From contig NZ_LNDD01000001.1 of the NCBI RefSeq assembly GCF_002865985.1, forward strand, positions 1-64,000: DNA of 64,000 nucleotides, read 5' to 3'. This DNA comes from Thermotoga sp. SG1. GTDB taxonomy: Bacteria > Thermotogota > Thermotogae > Thermotogales > Thermotogaceae. The position numbers and the translations under genes were made by a program. The notes beneath the pieces are model-generated. The model was not told the DNA's origin and did not search any database. It worked only from the letters and a program-made list of their open reading frames with translations. Below, piece after piece: positions 8,833 to 17,615 of this stretch. The first letter of the stretch is position 1. Each line of letters opens with the position of its first letter.

Positions 8833-9912
8833 CTATAAGATCGTCTCCTCCGTTTCCGGGTTGAAAAGATGAATCTTTTCTAGGTGCGGAACAAGAAACA
8901 CCTTTTCTCCAACAGATGGAATCCGCTCTGGATTTCCGAACACCTTTATGAGTTCTCCTCTGTCGGTCTGAACGTTTACTATTATATCTCTCCCAAGGGG
9001 CTCGACCACGTAAACTGTACCGGGAATTGCGTTTTCTTGCTTAGTATAAATCACTTCACAGTGTTCCGGTCTTATACCAACGACCACCTCTTTCAGGTTC
9101 ACTTTCAACTCTTTTGGAATCTTCAAAACCACATCGTCTCTTTTCAGAATTGTCTGGCCTTTTTCCACTTCCACAGAAAAACCCTTCAGGAAATTCGTCG
9201 GGGGATTACCTATGAACGAGGCAACGAACATGTTCTTCGGGTTTTCGTATATCTCATCCGGTGTTCCGTACTGAACGAGTTTTCCCTGGTTGAAGACCGC
9301 AATTCTCGATGCCATCGTCATCGCCTCTGCCTGGTCATGTGTGACATATACAGATGTGATTCCTAGTTCCTGCTGAAGATGCTTAATTTCTGCCCTCATG
9401 AGCATTCTCAGGTTCGCATCGAGATTCGAGAGAGGCTCATCAAAAAGGAGCACCTTCGGTTGCTTCACCAATGCCCTTGCGAGTGCTACCCTCTGCTGCT
9501 GGCCACCGGAGAGTTGAGAAGGTTTTCTTTCGAGAAGGTTGTCTATGAGGAGTTTTTGAGCGATTTCAACGACTCTTTTTTCTATCTCTTCTTTTGGCAT
9601 CTTTCTTGCCCTCAGGGGAAAGGCGATGTTCTCAAAAACTGTCATGTGAGGATAGAGCGCATAGTTCTGGAAAACCATTCCCACTTCTCTGTATTTCGGT
9701 GGAACGTCGTTGACCAAAACATCGTCGAAGTATATCTCACCCGACGTGGGTTTGTAGATGCCAGCAAGCGTCAGAAGAGTGGTGGTTTTGCCACAGCCAG
9801 ACGGACCGAGCAACGCAACGAACTCTCCATCCTTCACCTCGAAACTCACACCGTCAACCGCTTTCACTTTCCCGAAATATTTCTTCAAATTCACAACCCT
9901 GATGCTGGGCAT
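8833..9912 (-). CDS. inoK: ABC importer ATP-binding protein (inositol transporter)
   Basis: A 359-residue MalK/UgpC-type ATPase that energises carbohydrate import. It has Walker A GPSGCGKTT, Q-loop FQNYALYPHM, signature LSGGQQQR, Walker B VLLFDEPLSNLD and the switch His in YVTHDQAEA. The C-terminal TOBE/OB domain (about 240-359) is present as in MalK-like proteins. The start is the ATG that overlaps the stop of inoG by one base (TAATG); the frame remains open upstream but lies inside inoG. The name follows the T. maritima inoEFGK cluster (TM0418-TM0421), recognised from gene order. Confidence 0.9.
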   Translation of the reverse strand: MPSIRVVNLKKYFGKVKAVDGVSFEVKDGEFVALLGPSGCGKTTTLLTLAGIYKPTSGEIYFDDVLVNDVPPKYREVGMVFQNYALYPHMTVFENIAFPLRARKMPKEEIEKRVVEIAQKLLIDNLLERKPSQLSGGQQQRVALARALVKQPKVLLFDEPLSNLDANLRMLMRAEIKHLQQELGITSVYVTHDQAEAMTMASRIAVFNQGKLVQYGTPDEIYENPKNMFVASFIGNPPTNFLKGFSVEVEKGQTILKRDDVVLKIPKELKVNLKEVVVGIRPEHCEVIYTKQENAIPGTVYVVEPLGRDIIVNVQTDRGELIKVFGNPERIPSVGEKVFLVPHLEKIHLFNPETEETIL

Positions 9913-10763
9913 TATCCCTTCACTCCCCCGATGGTTAGTTTTATCATGTGTTTGCTGACGAAGAAAAAGAAGATGATCGTTGGTATCATGTAGAACAATC
10001 CCACGGCGGTTACAAGACCGTAGTCTGCGAATCTGTAGTCTCCGATGAATCCCTTCACGTACTTTGAGAGCGTCCACAGGTTCTGCGAGAAGATGAAGGT
10101 GTTCACAAAAACAAATTCAGACCATCCGGAAAGGAAGGCAAAAATGGCAGTTACAGCGATCCCTGGCTTTACAAGTGGAAGAAGAATCTTTCTCCACACC
10201 TCGAATCTGCTGTAGCCATCAACAAGCCCTGCCCACTCGAGTTCCCAGGGGATACCATCGTAAAACCCCTTCATTATCCAGGTGCCCCACGGCACTTCCA
10301 GAGAGACTTTGAGGAGTATCACTCCCCAGAGGGTATCCAGCAGCCTAAGCGTCCAAAGAAGATAAAACACAGCCGTCATGAGAGATATTGCCGGAAAAGC
10401 ATGAAGTGCGAGAATGAACTTCATCATAGAGGATCTTCCCGGAAAGTCGTACCTGGAAAGGGCGTATCCACCAAGACTTGTGATCGACACCTCTACTCCC
10501 ATCACACCGAGTGCCAGCAAAGCGGTGTTCAGCGTAGTGTGCCAGATGTTCGGATATCCCTTGATCTCCTGCCAGAGGAATCTCCAGTTTTTCAGGGTGA
10601 GTTTTGTAGGAACAAAGCCGTTTACAAGATCTTCACTGAAAGATCTCAGAATGAGCCACACGTATCCCACCAGAATCGGTGAGGTTATGAGAAAAAGGAC
10701 AAGGATTATCACAAAATTTCTGATTTTTTCCGAATTTTTTTGCCAGAACGAGAGTTTCATCAT
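9912..10763 (-). CDS. inoG: ABC importer permease, MalG-like (inositol transporter)
   Basis: A 283-residue inner-membrane permease with six predicted membrane helices. The EAA loop that docks on the ATPase is EWAGLVDGYSRFEVWRKILLPLVKPG. Two adjacent ATGs (10763 and 10760) overlap the inoF stop; the ribosome site GAGGTGGA fits either. It pairs with InoF as the heterodimeric pore of the importer. Confidence 0.88.
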   Translation of the reverse strand: MMKLSFWQKNSEKIRNFVIILVLFLITSPILVGYVWLILRSFSEDLVNGFVPTKLTLKNWRFLWQEIKGYPNIWHTTLNTALLALGVMGVEVSITSLGGYALSRYDFPGRSSMMKFILALHAFPAISLMTAVFYLLWTLRLLDTLWGVILLKVSLEVPWGTWIMKGFYDGIPWELEWAGLVDGYSRFEVWRKILLPLVKPGIAVTAIFAFLSGWSEFVFVNTFIFSQNLWTLSKYVKGFIGDYRFADYGLVTAVGLFYMIPTIIFFFFVSKHMIKLTIGGVKG

Positions 10764-11644
10764 TCCACCTCGACCTTCGGTTTTTCCATAAGAGATTCAA
10801 AACCGAAAAACTTCATGTAAACGAGAGCGGAAACCACACCTATGATAACAAGGATGACCGAAAGGGCTGCACCGTATCCAAATCTGAAATGTGAAAAGGC
10901 GTTGTGGTATGTGTAGAGCGCCCACACCTCCGTTCTGTAAACAGGTCCACCGTCCGTGATGATGAGTATGTATTCGAAGGATGCGAGAAGGGAAAGTGTC
11001 TGGTATGCTGTCACGAAGAGAAGATGCCATTTTATCAGAGGAAGTGTGATTCTCCTCACCACCATGAACCAGCTTGCCCCATCGATGCAAGCTGCTCTGT
11101 AGTAATCCTCTGGTATGGATTTTATCGCCGCTGTGAAAACGAGCATTCCCATCGAAGCACCTATGAAACCGTTGGCAAAGATCACCATCCACATGGGAGC
11201 GCTGTGAAGCCAGTCCTGGGGAGGGAGACCGAAGAATCCCCGAAGAAAGTTCACAAGCCCGTATTCTGTAGGATCGAACATCCAGAGCCAGAGAAGTCCA
11301 TAGACAACAGATGGTGTGAGTCTGGGAAGCATCCAGAGAGTTCTGAAAAAGTTACCCCACCTATCGCTGATCGATGTGGTGAGAAGTGATATGAGTAGGG
11401 CCGTTCCAAGATTGAAAAGTCCCAGTGTACCAAAAGTGTATATGAAGGTGTTCGCAATCACACGTGGAATGATGAAATCCGTGGAGATATCCTTGAAATT
11501 CTGAAACCCCACAAAATTCCATACGAACGAATAGTCCATATCTGTGAACGCGATCACTATGGTGAGAACAACAGGAATCACAAAGAAGATGACTACAAGA
11601 ACAAGAAGAGGAGAGAGCAAAAGCAGCGGTTTCAATCTCTTCAC
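10760..11644 (-). CDS. inoF: ABC importer permease, MalF-like (inositol transporter)
   Basis: A permease of about 294 residues with a strongly hydrophobic first helix (LLLLSPLLVLVVIFFVIP) and an EAA loop YRAACIDGASWFMVVRRITLPLIK. GTG at 11644 is preferred because GAGGTG lies 6 nt upstream; an alternative GTG at 11653 overlaps that site. It lies 37 nt after inoE and overlaps inoG by 4 nt. Confidence 0.88.
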   Translation of the reverse strand: MKRLKPLLLLSPLLVLVVIFFVIPVVLTIVIAFTDMDYSFVWNFVGFQNFKDISTDFIIPRVIANTFIYTFGTLGLFNLGTALLISLLTTSISDRWGNFFRTLWMLPRLTPSVVYGLLWLWMFDPTEYGLVNFLRGFFGLPPQDWLHSAPMWMVIFANGFIGASMGMLVFTAAIKSIPEDYYRAACIDGASWFMVVRRITLPLIKWHLLFVTAYQTLSLLASFEYILIITDGGPVYRTEVWALYTYHNAFSHFRFGYGAALSVILVIIGVVSALVYMKFFGFESLMEKPKVEVE

Positions 11645-11681
11645 CCCGTTCACCTCGCAAAAAGAGTGAGGGAAAGCTCCC

Positions 11682-13013
11682 TCACTCCACGATCACAACC
11701 CGGTCTTTCAGCTGAGACTTCAACCTCTTTGCTACGTCCTCCGCTACTTTCTCTGGATCCATTCCACTTTCGGCCATTTGCATACCTTCGAAGATGATCT
11801 GGTTGTAGAGATTGAACATGTCATCGTTTGGAATGAAACCAGAGTACGGCAAAAGCTTTGTTCCTTCCACCATGATGAATTCTTTCGTATATTCAGGAAG
11901 CACTGTCTGCTGCCATCTGATTGGCAGGTGCCCACTCTCAACAGCGTGTCTCATGTTGAGTTCCGGTGCAGAAGCCAAGGTTATGAGCAAGAATGCTATG
12001 TCCGGATATTTACTCGTGCTTGGGATCATGTAAACGATTGGATGGGACAGGGTGTTCGGTCTTCCTCTGTCTCTGAACTTCGGAACGGGAGCAAGGATGA
12101 ACATATTCTGAAGTTCTTCTTCTGTTTTTCCATAATCTTTCTTCCATTCAGCCCAGTTCCACGTTCCACCCATCCACGCAAAGACTTTTCCGCTCGTGAA
12201 GTCTTTGTGGACGGAGGTCCACGGTGTTCCTATCATGTTTTTTGGAAGGATCTTGTAGGTGTTCGCAAGGTCGTAGAGGAGCTTGAAGTAGTCTTTCATC
12301 TCTTCCACGTTGTAAACGAACACAGCCTTTTCCTCATCGTAGAAGTCGATACCCATGCTGATCATGAGCTGGTAGTAATCGATACCTGCTTTCGGCCTGT
12401 GGTAAAGTCCCCATTCCACAAGACCCTTTTCAACGGCTTCTCTTGCCACTTCAATGAAGTCTTCAAAGGTGAACTCTCCTTTGGCAATCCTGTCCGGCAA
12501 AGAATTGATCTCTTCATCCGACCAGCCGAGCCTCTTCAGAACTTGCTTGTTGATGTAGAAGGGCCTTGCTTCTGTGTCCTGTGGTATTCCGTAGATCTTT
12601 CCCTTGTACTTTGTTGCCTCCCAAAGTGATGGGATGAAGTCGTAGTACACTTCGTCCCAGTACTTCTTCACGTAGTCGTCTAGAGGAATGATATAACCTG
12701 CTTTCGCCCAGGCTCCTATGTCGTCGTGTCCCGAACAGATGATGTCCACCGTCTGGCCAGATTTGATTCCAAAGACGACTTTTTGTTTAAAAGAACTCCA
12801 GTCTGTGGTGTCAAAATAACCGTCGACTTTGATCGTGAGATCGACGCCAAGATCTTTCAAAATCTTGTTCAACCTTTCTGCGGCTGTTTTCAGATTGTCG
12901 AACCTGTAGTAAGACGGATTGTCGGGTCCCACGGTCCACGCGGTGATGATGATCTCCTCTGCAAACATCAAAAGACTCACAGCCAAGATGATCAAAAGTA
13001 AAAGTTTCCTCAT
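11682..13013 (-). CDS. inoE: Extracellular solute-binding protein (inositol transporter)
   Basis: A 443-residue family-1 solute-binding protein. It starts with a classical signal peptide (MRKLLLLIILAVSLLMFA) cut near residue 18; there is no lipobox cysteine, so it is probably periplasmic. The mature protein begins EEIIITAWTVGPDNP and shows the two-lobe binding-protein pattern (DIICSGHDDIGAWAKAGYIIPLD, FTSGKVFAWMGGTWNW). In T. maritima the corresponding protein was reported to bind myo-inositol. It heads the importer genes and has an unusual all-G ribosome site, listed separately. Confidence 0.9.
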   Translation of the reverse strand: MRKLLLLIILAVSLLMFAEEIIITAWTVGPDNPSYYRFDNLKTAAERLNKILKDLGVDLTIKVDGYFDTTDWSSFKQKVVFGIKSGQTVDIICSGHDDIGAWAKAGYIIPLDDYVKKYWDEVYYDFIPSLWEATKYKGKIYGIPQDTEARPFYINKQVLKRLGWSDEEINSLPDRIAKGEFTFEDFIEVAREAVEKGLVEWGLYHRPKAGIDYYQLMISMGIDFYDEEKAVFVYNVEEMKDYFKLLYDLANTYKILPKNMIGTPWTSVHKDFTSGKVFAWMGGTWNWAEWKKDYGKTEEELQNMFILAPVPKFRDRGRPNTLSHPIVYMIPSTSKYPDIAFLLITLASAPELNMRHAVESGHLPIRWQQTVLPEYTKEFIMVEGTKLLPYSGFIPNDDMFNLYNQIIFEGMQMAESGMDPEKVAEDVAKRLKSQLKDRVVIVE

Positions 13014-13028
13014 GCTTTCACCCCCCCC
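13014..13028 (-). promoter_or_regulatory. Ribosome binding site made of an eight-G tract (inoE)
   Basis: On the minus strand the inoE start is preceded by eight consecutive G residues (13021-13028) and the 7-nt spacer TGAAAGC. The tract serves as the Shine-Dalgarno core. A homopolymer here can change length by slippage and so alter translation. Confidence 0.7.
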
Positions 13029-13074
13029 GTTTTATTAATTTTATCACTATTTTTTTAATTTTCGTTAAAAAACA

Positions 13075-13893
13075 TCAAATTTCTTTCCTGTAGGCCCGCA
13101 GAATCAGATAGAGCGCCACGATCAGATATCCAAACTGAACGAAAACTCTGCCCCATTCCATTTTTGTGGAGTATCCAAAAAGAACCGCCAGAATGGATCC
13201 CAAGAGTCCCTTGTGATGCCACACATTGTCTTCGGTAATTCCTAGATTGTAAGCCTCTTTCTGGAAAAAGCCAAGATCAACTCCTTCCTCTTCTGCCCAC
13301 TCAATGAATTCGTGCGTTCCATAACCAGCAAGTCCGGCAGCAACAAAAATCAACAGAATGGAACTGTAATAGAAGAACTTTCTCAGGTTGATCTTTAATC
13401 CCACAACGTAGGAAATAAAAGCGATTGCCATCGCGTTTATCAAACCTAGAACCACACCAAAAACAGTTCCTGCAAGATCCTGTGTCATGAAGGGTGTAAC
13501 AAATAACACCGTTTCAAAACCTTCTCTGAAGACAACAATAAAAGCAAATCCTATCAATGCCCATCTACTGATAGCCTTGCTAACTTTTTTCTCTATCTCT
13601 GACTTGATGTTTCTCCCTTTCGTAACCATCCAGTAGATCATACTTGTGAGTACCACCACCGCAATGTAAGAAGCCACACCTTCGAAAAGCTCTTTTTCTT
13701 CAATACCTCCGTAGAACCAGACAACGATTGCTCCAAGAACAATGCTTGCGAAAATGGAGAAAAATGTTCCCAGCCAGACGTCCTTTGCTTGAGATCCTCT
13801 ACCGGTTCTTTTCAAATAGGCAAGGATCACCGCAATGATAACACTGGCTTCCAGAGCCTCTCTGAGTGTTACCAGGAAGGCACCGGGATGCAT
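13075..13893 (-). CDS. FTR1-family high-affinity iron permease
   Basis: A 272-residue membrane protein with about seven helices. Both RExxE motifs of the FTR1/EfeU family are present: REALE in the first helix (about residues 11-15) and REGFE in the fourth (about 123-127); these bind Fe3+ in characterised members. A acidic loop (EFIEWAEEEGVDLG) lies near residue 200. It sits between iolO and inoE on the same strand but has its own promoter with a Fur-like box, so it looks like an independent iron-uptake gene inserted in the inositol cluster. No EfeO or EfeB partner is nearby. Confidence 0.88.
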   Translation of the reverse strand: MHPGAFLVTLREALEASVIIAVILAYLKRTGRGSQAKDVWLGTFFSIFASIVLGAIVVWFYGGIEEKELFEGVASYIAVVVLTSMIYWMVTKGRNIKSEIEKKVSKAISRWALIGFAFIVVFREGFETVLFVTPFMTQDLAGTVFGVVLGLINAMAIAFISYVVGLKINLRKFFYYSSILLIFVAAGLAGYGTHEFIEWAEEEGVDLGFFQKEAYNLGITEDNVWHHKGLLGSILAVLFGYSTKMEWGRVFVQFGYLIVALYLILRAYRKEI

Positions 13894-13937
13894 GGCTTTC
13901 TACCTCCTTCTCCGAATTTTGCAGGGATGGATGACGC

Positions 13938-13973
13938 GATAATTAGTTTATCATTATTCTCAATATTAATCAA
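13938..13973 (-). promoter_or_regulatory. Promoter of the iron permease with Fur-like box
   Basis: On the minus strand TTGATT (13968-13973), a 17-bp spacer and TAAACT (13945-13950). The segment 13938-13959 (GATAATTAGTTTATCATTATTC on the plus strand) carries GATAAT and ATCATTAT elements of the Fur box and covers the -10 region, so iron-bound Fur would block transcription. Assignment rests on similarity to the Fur consensus and on the gene downstream. Confidence 0.5.
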
Positions 13974-13989
13974 TACTGCCCATTCAATG

Positions 13990-14805
13990 TCATCTTAAGT
14001 TAACAATCAGTTCTTTCAGCACCCTGAGAGCAATTTTTGCTGCTCTTTCCATCCCTTCTGGGAGAGGAAGACACTCAACGGAGACGTATCCATCGTAGCC
14101 GAGTTCTTTCAGAGTCCTGAAAGTACTCAAAAAGTCAAAATGTCCGCATCCCGGTGCCCATCGGTTGCTGTCTGCCACATGGAAGTGGTACAGTTTCTTT
14201 CCCGCCACTTTCAGACTCTCTGAAACGTTTACCTCTTCTATGTTCATGTGGAAGGTGTCTGCGAGGATTCCCACCCTGTCGGAGTTGATTTTTTCAATCA
14301 CCCTCAGTGCCTCTTCAACGGTGTTTATGAAATCCGTCTCGTACCTGTTGAGAGGCTCTATGACGAATCTCACCTTCTGCGTATTCTTCAGTAGAGAGTC
14401 CATGCTCTCAAGAAAGATCTTCTCTACCTCTCGATACGACCTTCCATCTCTTTTTCCACGAACAAGGCCGATGATAACAAAAGCTTCAAATAACTCTGCA
14501 ACCTCCGCGTGCTTCTTGACCCTCTCAATCGACTTTTTTCTGACTTTATCATCTGGATGCGTCAGAGAAAGCCCGTCGGCGAGGAAGGCCTGACCGGTTC
14601 CTATGGCACAGATAGGAAGCTCCAGATCTTTTGAGAGCCTGGCCACTTCGCCCCAGTCCACAACGGATGGATCTCTGACAGCGATCTCCACTGCCTGATA
14701 GCCAATCTTTTTTGCAAGTTCCATTCCTTTTTTCAGGTCTCCTTTGAAAGCCAGTGCGTCGAAGGCTGCATCAGAGGTGCTGATCACCAAAGAGAGTTTC
14801 AACAT
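13990..14805 (-). CDS. iolO: 5-keto-L-gluconate epimerase (inositol pathway)
   Basis: A xylose-isomerase-like TIM-barrel protein of about 270 residues. Metal and acid/base residues are expected in [47 protein letters not shown] and VSVECLP. In T. maritima TM0416 (IolO) epimerises 5-keto-L-gluconate to D-tagaturonate. ATG 14808, ATG 14805 and TTG 14802 are all in frame after GAGGAGG; ATG 14805 and TTG 14802 have better spacing than ATG 14808. The start lies inside the upstream kinase gene (35-nt overlap), so the two are coupled. Confidence 0.85.
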   Translation of the reverse strand: MLKLSLVISTSDAAFDALAFKGDLKKGMELAKKIGYQAVEIAVRDPSVVDWGEVARLSKDLELPICAIGTGQAFLADGLSLTHPDDKVRKKSIERVKKHAEVAELFEAFVIIGLVRGKRDGRSYREVEKIFLESMDSLLKNTQKVRFVIEPLNRYETDFINTVEEALRVIEKINSDRVGILADTFHMNIEEVNVSESLKVAGKKLYHFHVADSNRWAPGCGHFDFLSTFRTLKELGYDGYVSVECLPLPEGMERAAKIALRVLKELIVNLR

Positions 14806-15628
14806 CATCCCTCCTCAAAGGTCCTGGATGTCTCATCTTAACAGAAGTAACCCTTGCCGCAAATCGTGTGGCCTCATCCACACTCATTCCCTTGAAGAGA
14901 AAAGCAACGAGAAACGCGGCAGTACACGTGTCACCTCTTCCTGTTCGCCCTTCCATAGTCCATCCTTCAAAAGGTGCTTCATGGAACTCTCCATCGAACA
15001 CAAGAACACCGGCGGAGTGAGTTGCGAGTACAATCTTGGCACCGAAAGAGCCAATGATTCTACACGCATCTTTTAGATCCTTTGTTCCTGTCAGAACCGA
15101 TGCTTCTTTGATATCGACCTTGAAGAGATCAAAAAATCTCAGGTACTCTTTTTTTCTCCAGTCTCTGTAGACGAGTTTTTCGTTTTCTGGAACTCTGACG
15201 AAACCCTGTGCGTCTCCGGACAGAAAATCCACTTTTTTGCGCAGTTTTGTTATGAGTTTTTCTGGAAACTCACCGTACCACAGGGGATTCACGTGGCAAA
15301 CCTTTCCTTCAACGTGTAGAAGATCCTCCTCTGTGAACGGATCGGCTGTTGAAATCAGGAAACTTTCCCTCTCATCCGGACCGGCTTTGTATCTATTCTC
15401 TATACTGGTTGTCCTGGTACTTTCCAGAAAGACCACTTCAACACCATTTTCACGCAAAAATTCAAAGTGTACGACATCTTCCCTTGCACACTTTGTAACT
15501 ACCTTCGCTTTCACCCCAAGAAGTGCTGCGGTGATGGAACCAGCCACCACTCCTCCACCGTACGCTATTTCCTTTTTTCCACGTGTCACGTTAATGTCCT
15601 TCGACACGTGCCCCATGAAGGTTATCAT
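14771..15628 (-). CDS. iolK: PfkB/ribokinase-family carbohydrate kinase (inositol cluster)
   Basis: A 285-residue PfkB-family kinase. It has the N-terminal glycine pair ([12 protein letters not shown]) and the C-terminal anion-hole/catalytic motif [11 protein letters not shown] with the base Asp. The usual first lid strand region is short, as in smaller family members. It overlaps iolG by 4 nt upstream and iolO by 35 nt downstream. The published Thermotoga inositol route does not obviously need a kinase, so the substrate (inositol, an inositol derivative or a keto-sugar acid) is uncertain; the symbol follows usage for the cluster. Confidence 0.78.
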   Translation of the reverse strand: MITFMGHVSKDINVTRGKKEIAYGGGVVAGSITAALLGVKAKVVTKCAREDVVHFEFLRENGVEVVFLESTRTTSIENRYKAGPDERESFLISTADPFTEEDLLHVEGKVCHVNPLWYGEFPEKLITKLRKKVDFLSGDAQGFVRVPENEKLVYRDWRKKEYLRFFDLFKVDIKEASVLTGTKDLKDACRIIGSFGAKIVLATHSAGVLVFDGEFHEAPFEGWTMEGRTGRGDTCTAAFLVAFLFKGMSVDEATRFAARVTSVKMRHPGPLRRDDVETLFGDQHL

Positions 15629-16629
15629 GTAATCACCTCTTCCAGTCTCACGGCCCTTTTTTCTTCCAGAGATCTCTTTGCGGCGTATCCCAGCAGAAGA
15701 GCCATTTTTCCGTCCTCGCCATTCACGGCCGGTGGTTCGTTCTCTGCCACATTTTTAACGAACGTTTTCAACTCTTCCAGATACGACTCTCTGTACCTTT
15801 CCAGGAAGAAATAAAGATACTTCGAACCGTGGTCACCCTGTTCATCTGTGAGCACGGTGGTGTCTTCTCTGACGTTGTCGACGATGATCTTTCCCTTTGT
15901 TCCAAAGACTTCCAGCCTCTGATCGTAGCCATAGGCGGCCTTTCTGGAGTTGTCTATCACACCAAGAGCACCGCTTCTAAAACGCAGAACAACCACGGCC
16001 GTGTCCACGTCCCCCGCTTTTCCTATCTCCCCATCCACAAGCACAGAACCACTTGCGTAGACCTCTTCCACTTCTTCACCCATTATGTAACGTGCCATAT
16101 CGAAGTCGTGTATGGTCATGTCGAGGAATATTCCCCCTGAAACTTTCACGTACTCTATCGGAGGTGGCTCGGGATCCCGACTCGTTATCTTCAAAACATG
16201 GGGTGTTCCTATCTTTCCTTCCTCTACTGCTTCTTTTACCCTTTTGAAATTCTTGTCGAATCTTCTGTTGAATCCAACAAAGAGGATCCTTCCAGCCTCT
16301 TTCATTGCCTCTATCATCCTGTCCACTTCCGCCAGATCCAGAGAGAGGGGTTTTTCGCAGAACACGTGTTTTCGTGCTCTGGCACATTCGAGAACAAGTG
16401 GTGCGTGCGTGTTGGTACTGGAACAGATCATCACCGCTTCCACTTCTGGATCATGTATAAGGTCTTCCGGGCTGGCAAAGACCTTTTTCACCTTCAGTTT
16501 CTCGGCCACTTCCTTTGCCCTTTCAAGCCTTATATCGGACACCGCCACCAGTTCAACGTCTTCTAAGAGTTTTGCGTTTTCGGCATGTATCGTTCCTATG
16601 CGACCCAAACCAATTATTCCAATTTTCAC
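15625..16629 (-). CDS. iolG: myo-Inositol 2-dehydrogenase
   Basis: A 334-residue Gfo/Idh/MocA-family enzyme that oxidises myo-inositol to 2-keto-myo-inositol with NAD+. The Rossmann motif IGIIGLGRIGTIHAEN is at the extreme N-terminus, the EKP signature is HVFCEKPLSLD (about 90-100), and the GGIFLDMTIHDFDMARY motif holds the active-site Asp and His. GTG at 16629 begins the protein directly at the Rossmann strand; the open frame upstream lies inside iolN. Confidence 0.92.
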   Translation of the reverse strand: MKIGIIGLGRIGTIHAENAKLLEDVELVAVSDIRLERAKEVAEKLKVKKVFASPEDLIHDPEVEAVMICSSTNTHAPLVLECARARKHVFCEKPLSLDLAEVDRMIEAMKEAGRILFVGFNRRFDKNFKRVKEAVEEGKIGTPHVLKITSRDPEPPPIEYVKVSGGIFLDMTIHDFDMARYIMGEEVEEVYASGSVLVDGEIGKAGDVDTAVVVLRFRSGALGVIDNSRKAAYGYDQRLEVFGTKGKIIVDNVREDTTVLTDEQGDHGSKYLYFFLERYRESYLEELKTFVKNVAENEPPAVNGEDGKMALLLGYAAKRSLEEKRAVRLEEVIT

Positions 16630-16633
16630 GGTC

Positions 16634-17605
16634 TCATCCCCACAGGTTCCCAGCCGTGTACAGATTCCTCCAGCCTTCCGTAAGGGGCTCTTTCGTAAGA
16701 GCATCGAGTTCTTCCTTTGGCCTCTGAGACAGCATCTCTGAAGGTGGCAGTTTCCCTGGCGGGAACCTTTCCATGATGTCCCTCACGAGTTTTTCCAGAT
16801 AATCGAGAAGGGCTTCAACTCCTTCTCTGGCCTTTTCTTCAGATGCGAGAGTTGCCTTTCCCACAACCCCCTCAGGATACGCCACGACCTCTATGGGACC
16901 TCCTCCCACGTGTCCGTACCACGCAATGGGTCTGTGGAGGAGATTTCCTGCCTTGTCTATGTGTCCTTCCGGTAGGAACCCTTTCGGCTCCGTGTCGACT
17001 GCCCATTCCTGGTGCATGAGTTCCGGAAAGAGTGCAAGGCTCCAGGACGTCTCCACTTCGTCTGCGTGGATGAACGGTGTTTCATAGGGGCCTCCTTCTT
17101 CCTTCGTCTTGAACTTGTCCTGTATGGCGTGATACCAGTTGAGGTTGATGATGATGGCAGGAACCTGGAAAATCTTTGCGAACTTGTGGATGGCCACAGG
17201 AATCACGAACTCCTGGCCGTGACCATTCAGAAGAATCTGCTTTCTGAAACCGGTGTTCCAGAATCCTGCTATGACGCTCACAAGATAGTCTATGAACGCC
17301 TCATCTTTCACAGGAACCGTTCCTGGCATTCCTATGTGGTGATATGGATGGTATCCATACCAGATGGGCTCTGCGACTGTGCAGCCTGTTTTCAATGCGA
17401 CCTGTTCGGCCATTCTCGTGACGAGGAAGGTATCTTCTCCTGTTGGTGCATTCGGTCCGTGGTTTTCCGTGCTTCCCACAGGAATTATTATGAGGTCGCA
17501 TTCTTTCAGTCTTTCCTTTATCTGCTTCATCGTCATCGTCTGGTAATAGACACCCGTTGGCCTTTCCATGTGACCTCCTTCAGGTGGAATTTGCCACTTA
17601 CCCAT
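16634..17605 (-). CDS. iolN: Creatininase-family hydrolase, inositol pathway
   Basis: A protein of about 323 residues in the creatinine amidohydrolase family. Metal-site motifs are IPVGSTENHGPNAPTGEDT, GYHPYHHIGMPGTVPV and LLNGHGQE, plus THIHADEVETSWSLALFPE-like ADEVETS. In T. maritima TM0413 (IolN) opens the ring of the IolM product to give 5-keto-L-gluconate. Two good starts exist: ATG 17605 behind GAGGTGAGAACT, and ATG 17569 behind GGAGGTCAC. The first lies right after the iolM stop and is used here. Confidence 0.87.
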   Translation of the reverse strand: MGKWQIPPEGGHMERPTGVYYQTMTMKQIKERLKECDLIIIPVGSTENHGPNAPTGEDTFLVTRMAEQVALKTGCTVAEPIWYGYHPYHHIGMPGTVPVKDEAFIDYLVSVIAGFWNTGFRKQILLNGHGQEFVIPVAIHKFAKIFQVPAIIINLNWYHAIQDKFKTKEEGGPYETPFIHADEVETSWSLALFPELMHQEWAVDTEPKGFLPEGHIDKAGNLLHRPIAWYGHVGGGPIEVVAYPEGVVGKATLASEEKAREGVEALLDYLEKLVRDIMERFPPGKLPPSEMLSQRPKEELDALTKEPLTEGWRNLYTAGNLWG

Positions 17606-17615
17606 AGTTCTCACC

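Noticed and set aside
9913-10077. Extension of inoK upstream of 9912
   Set aside because: It lies inside inoG, and the translated segment has no similarity to ABC ATPases; TAATG coupling gives the start.
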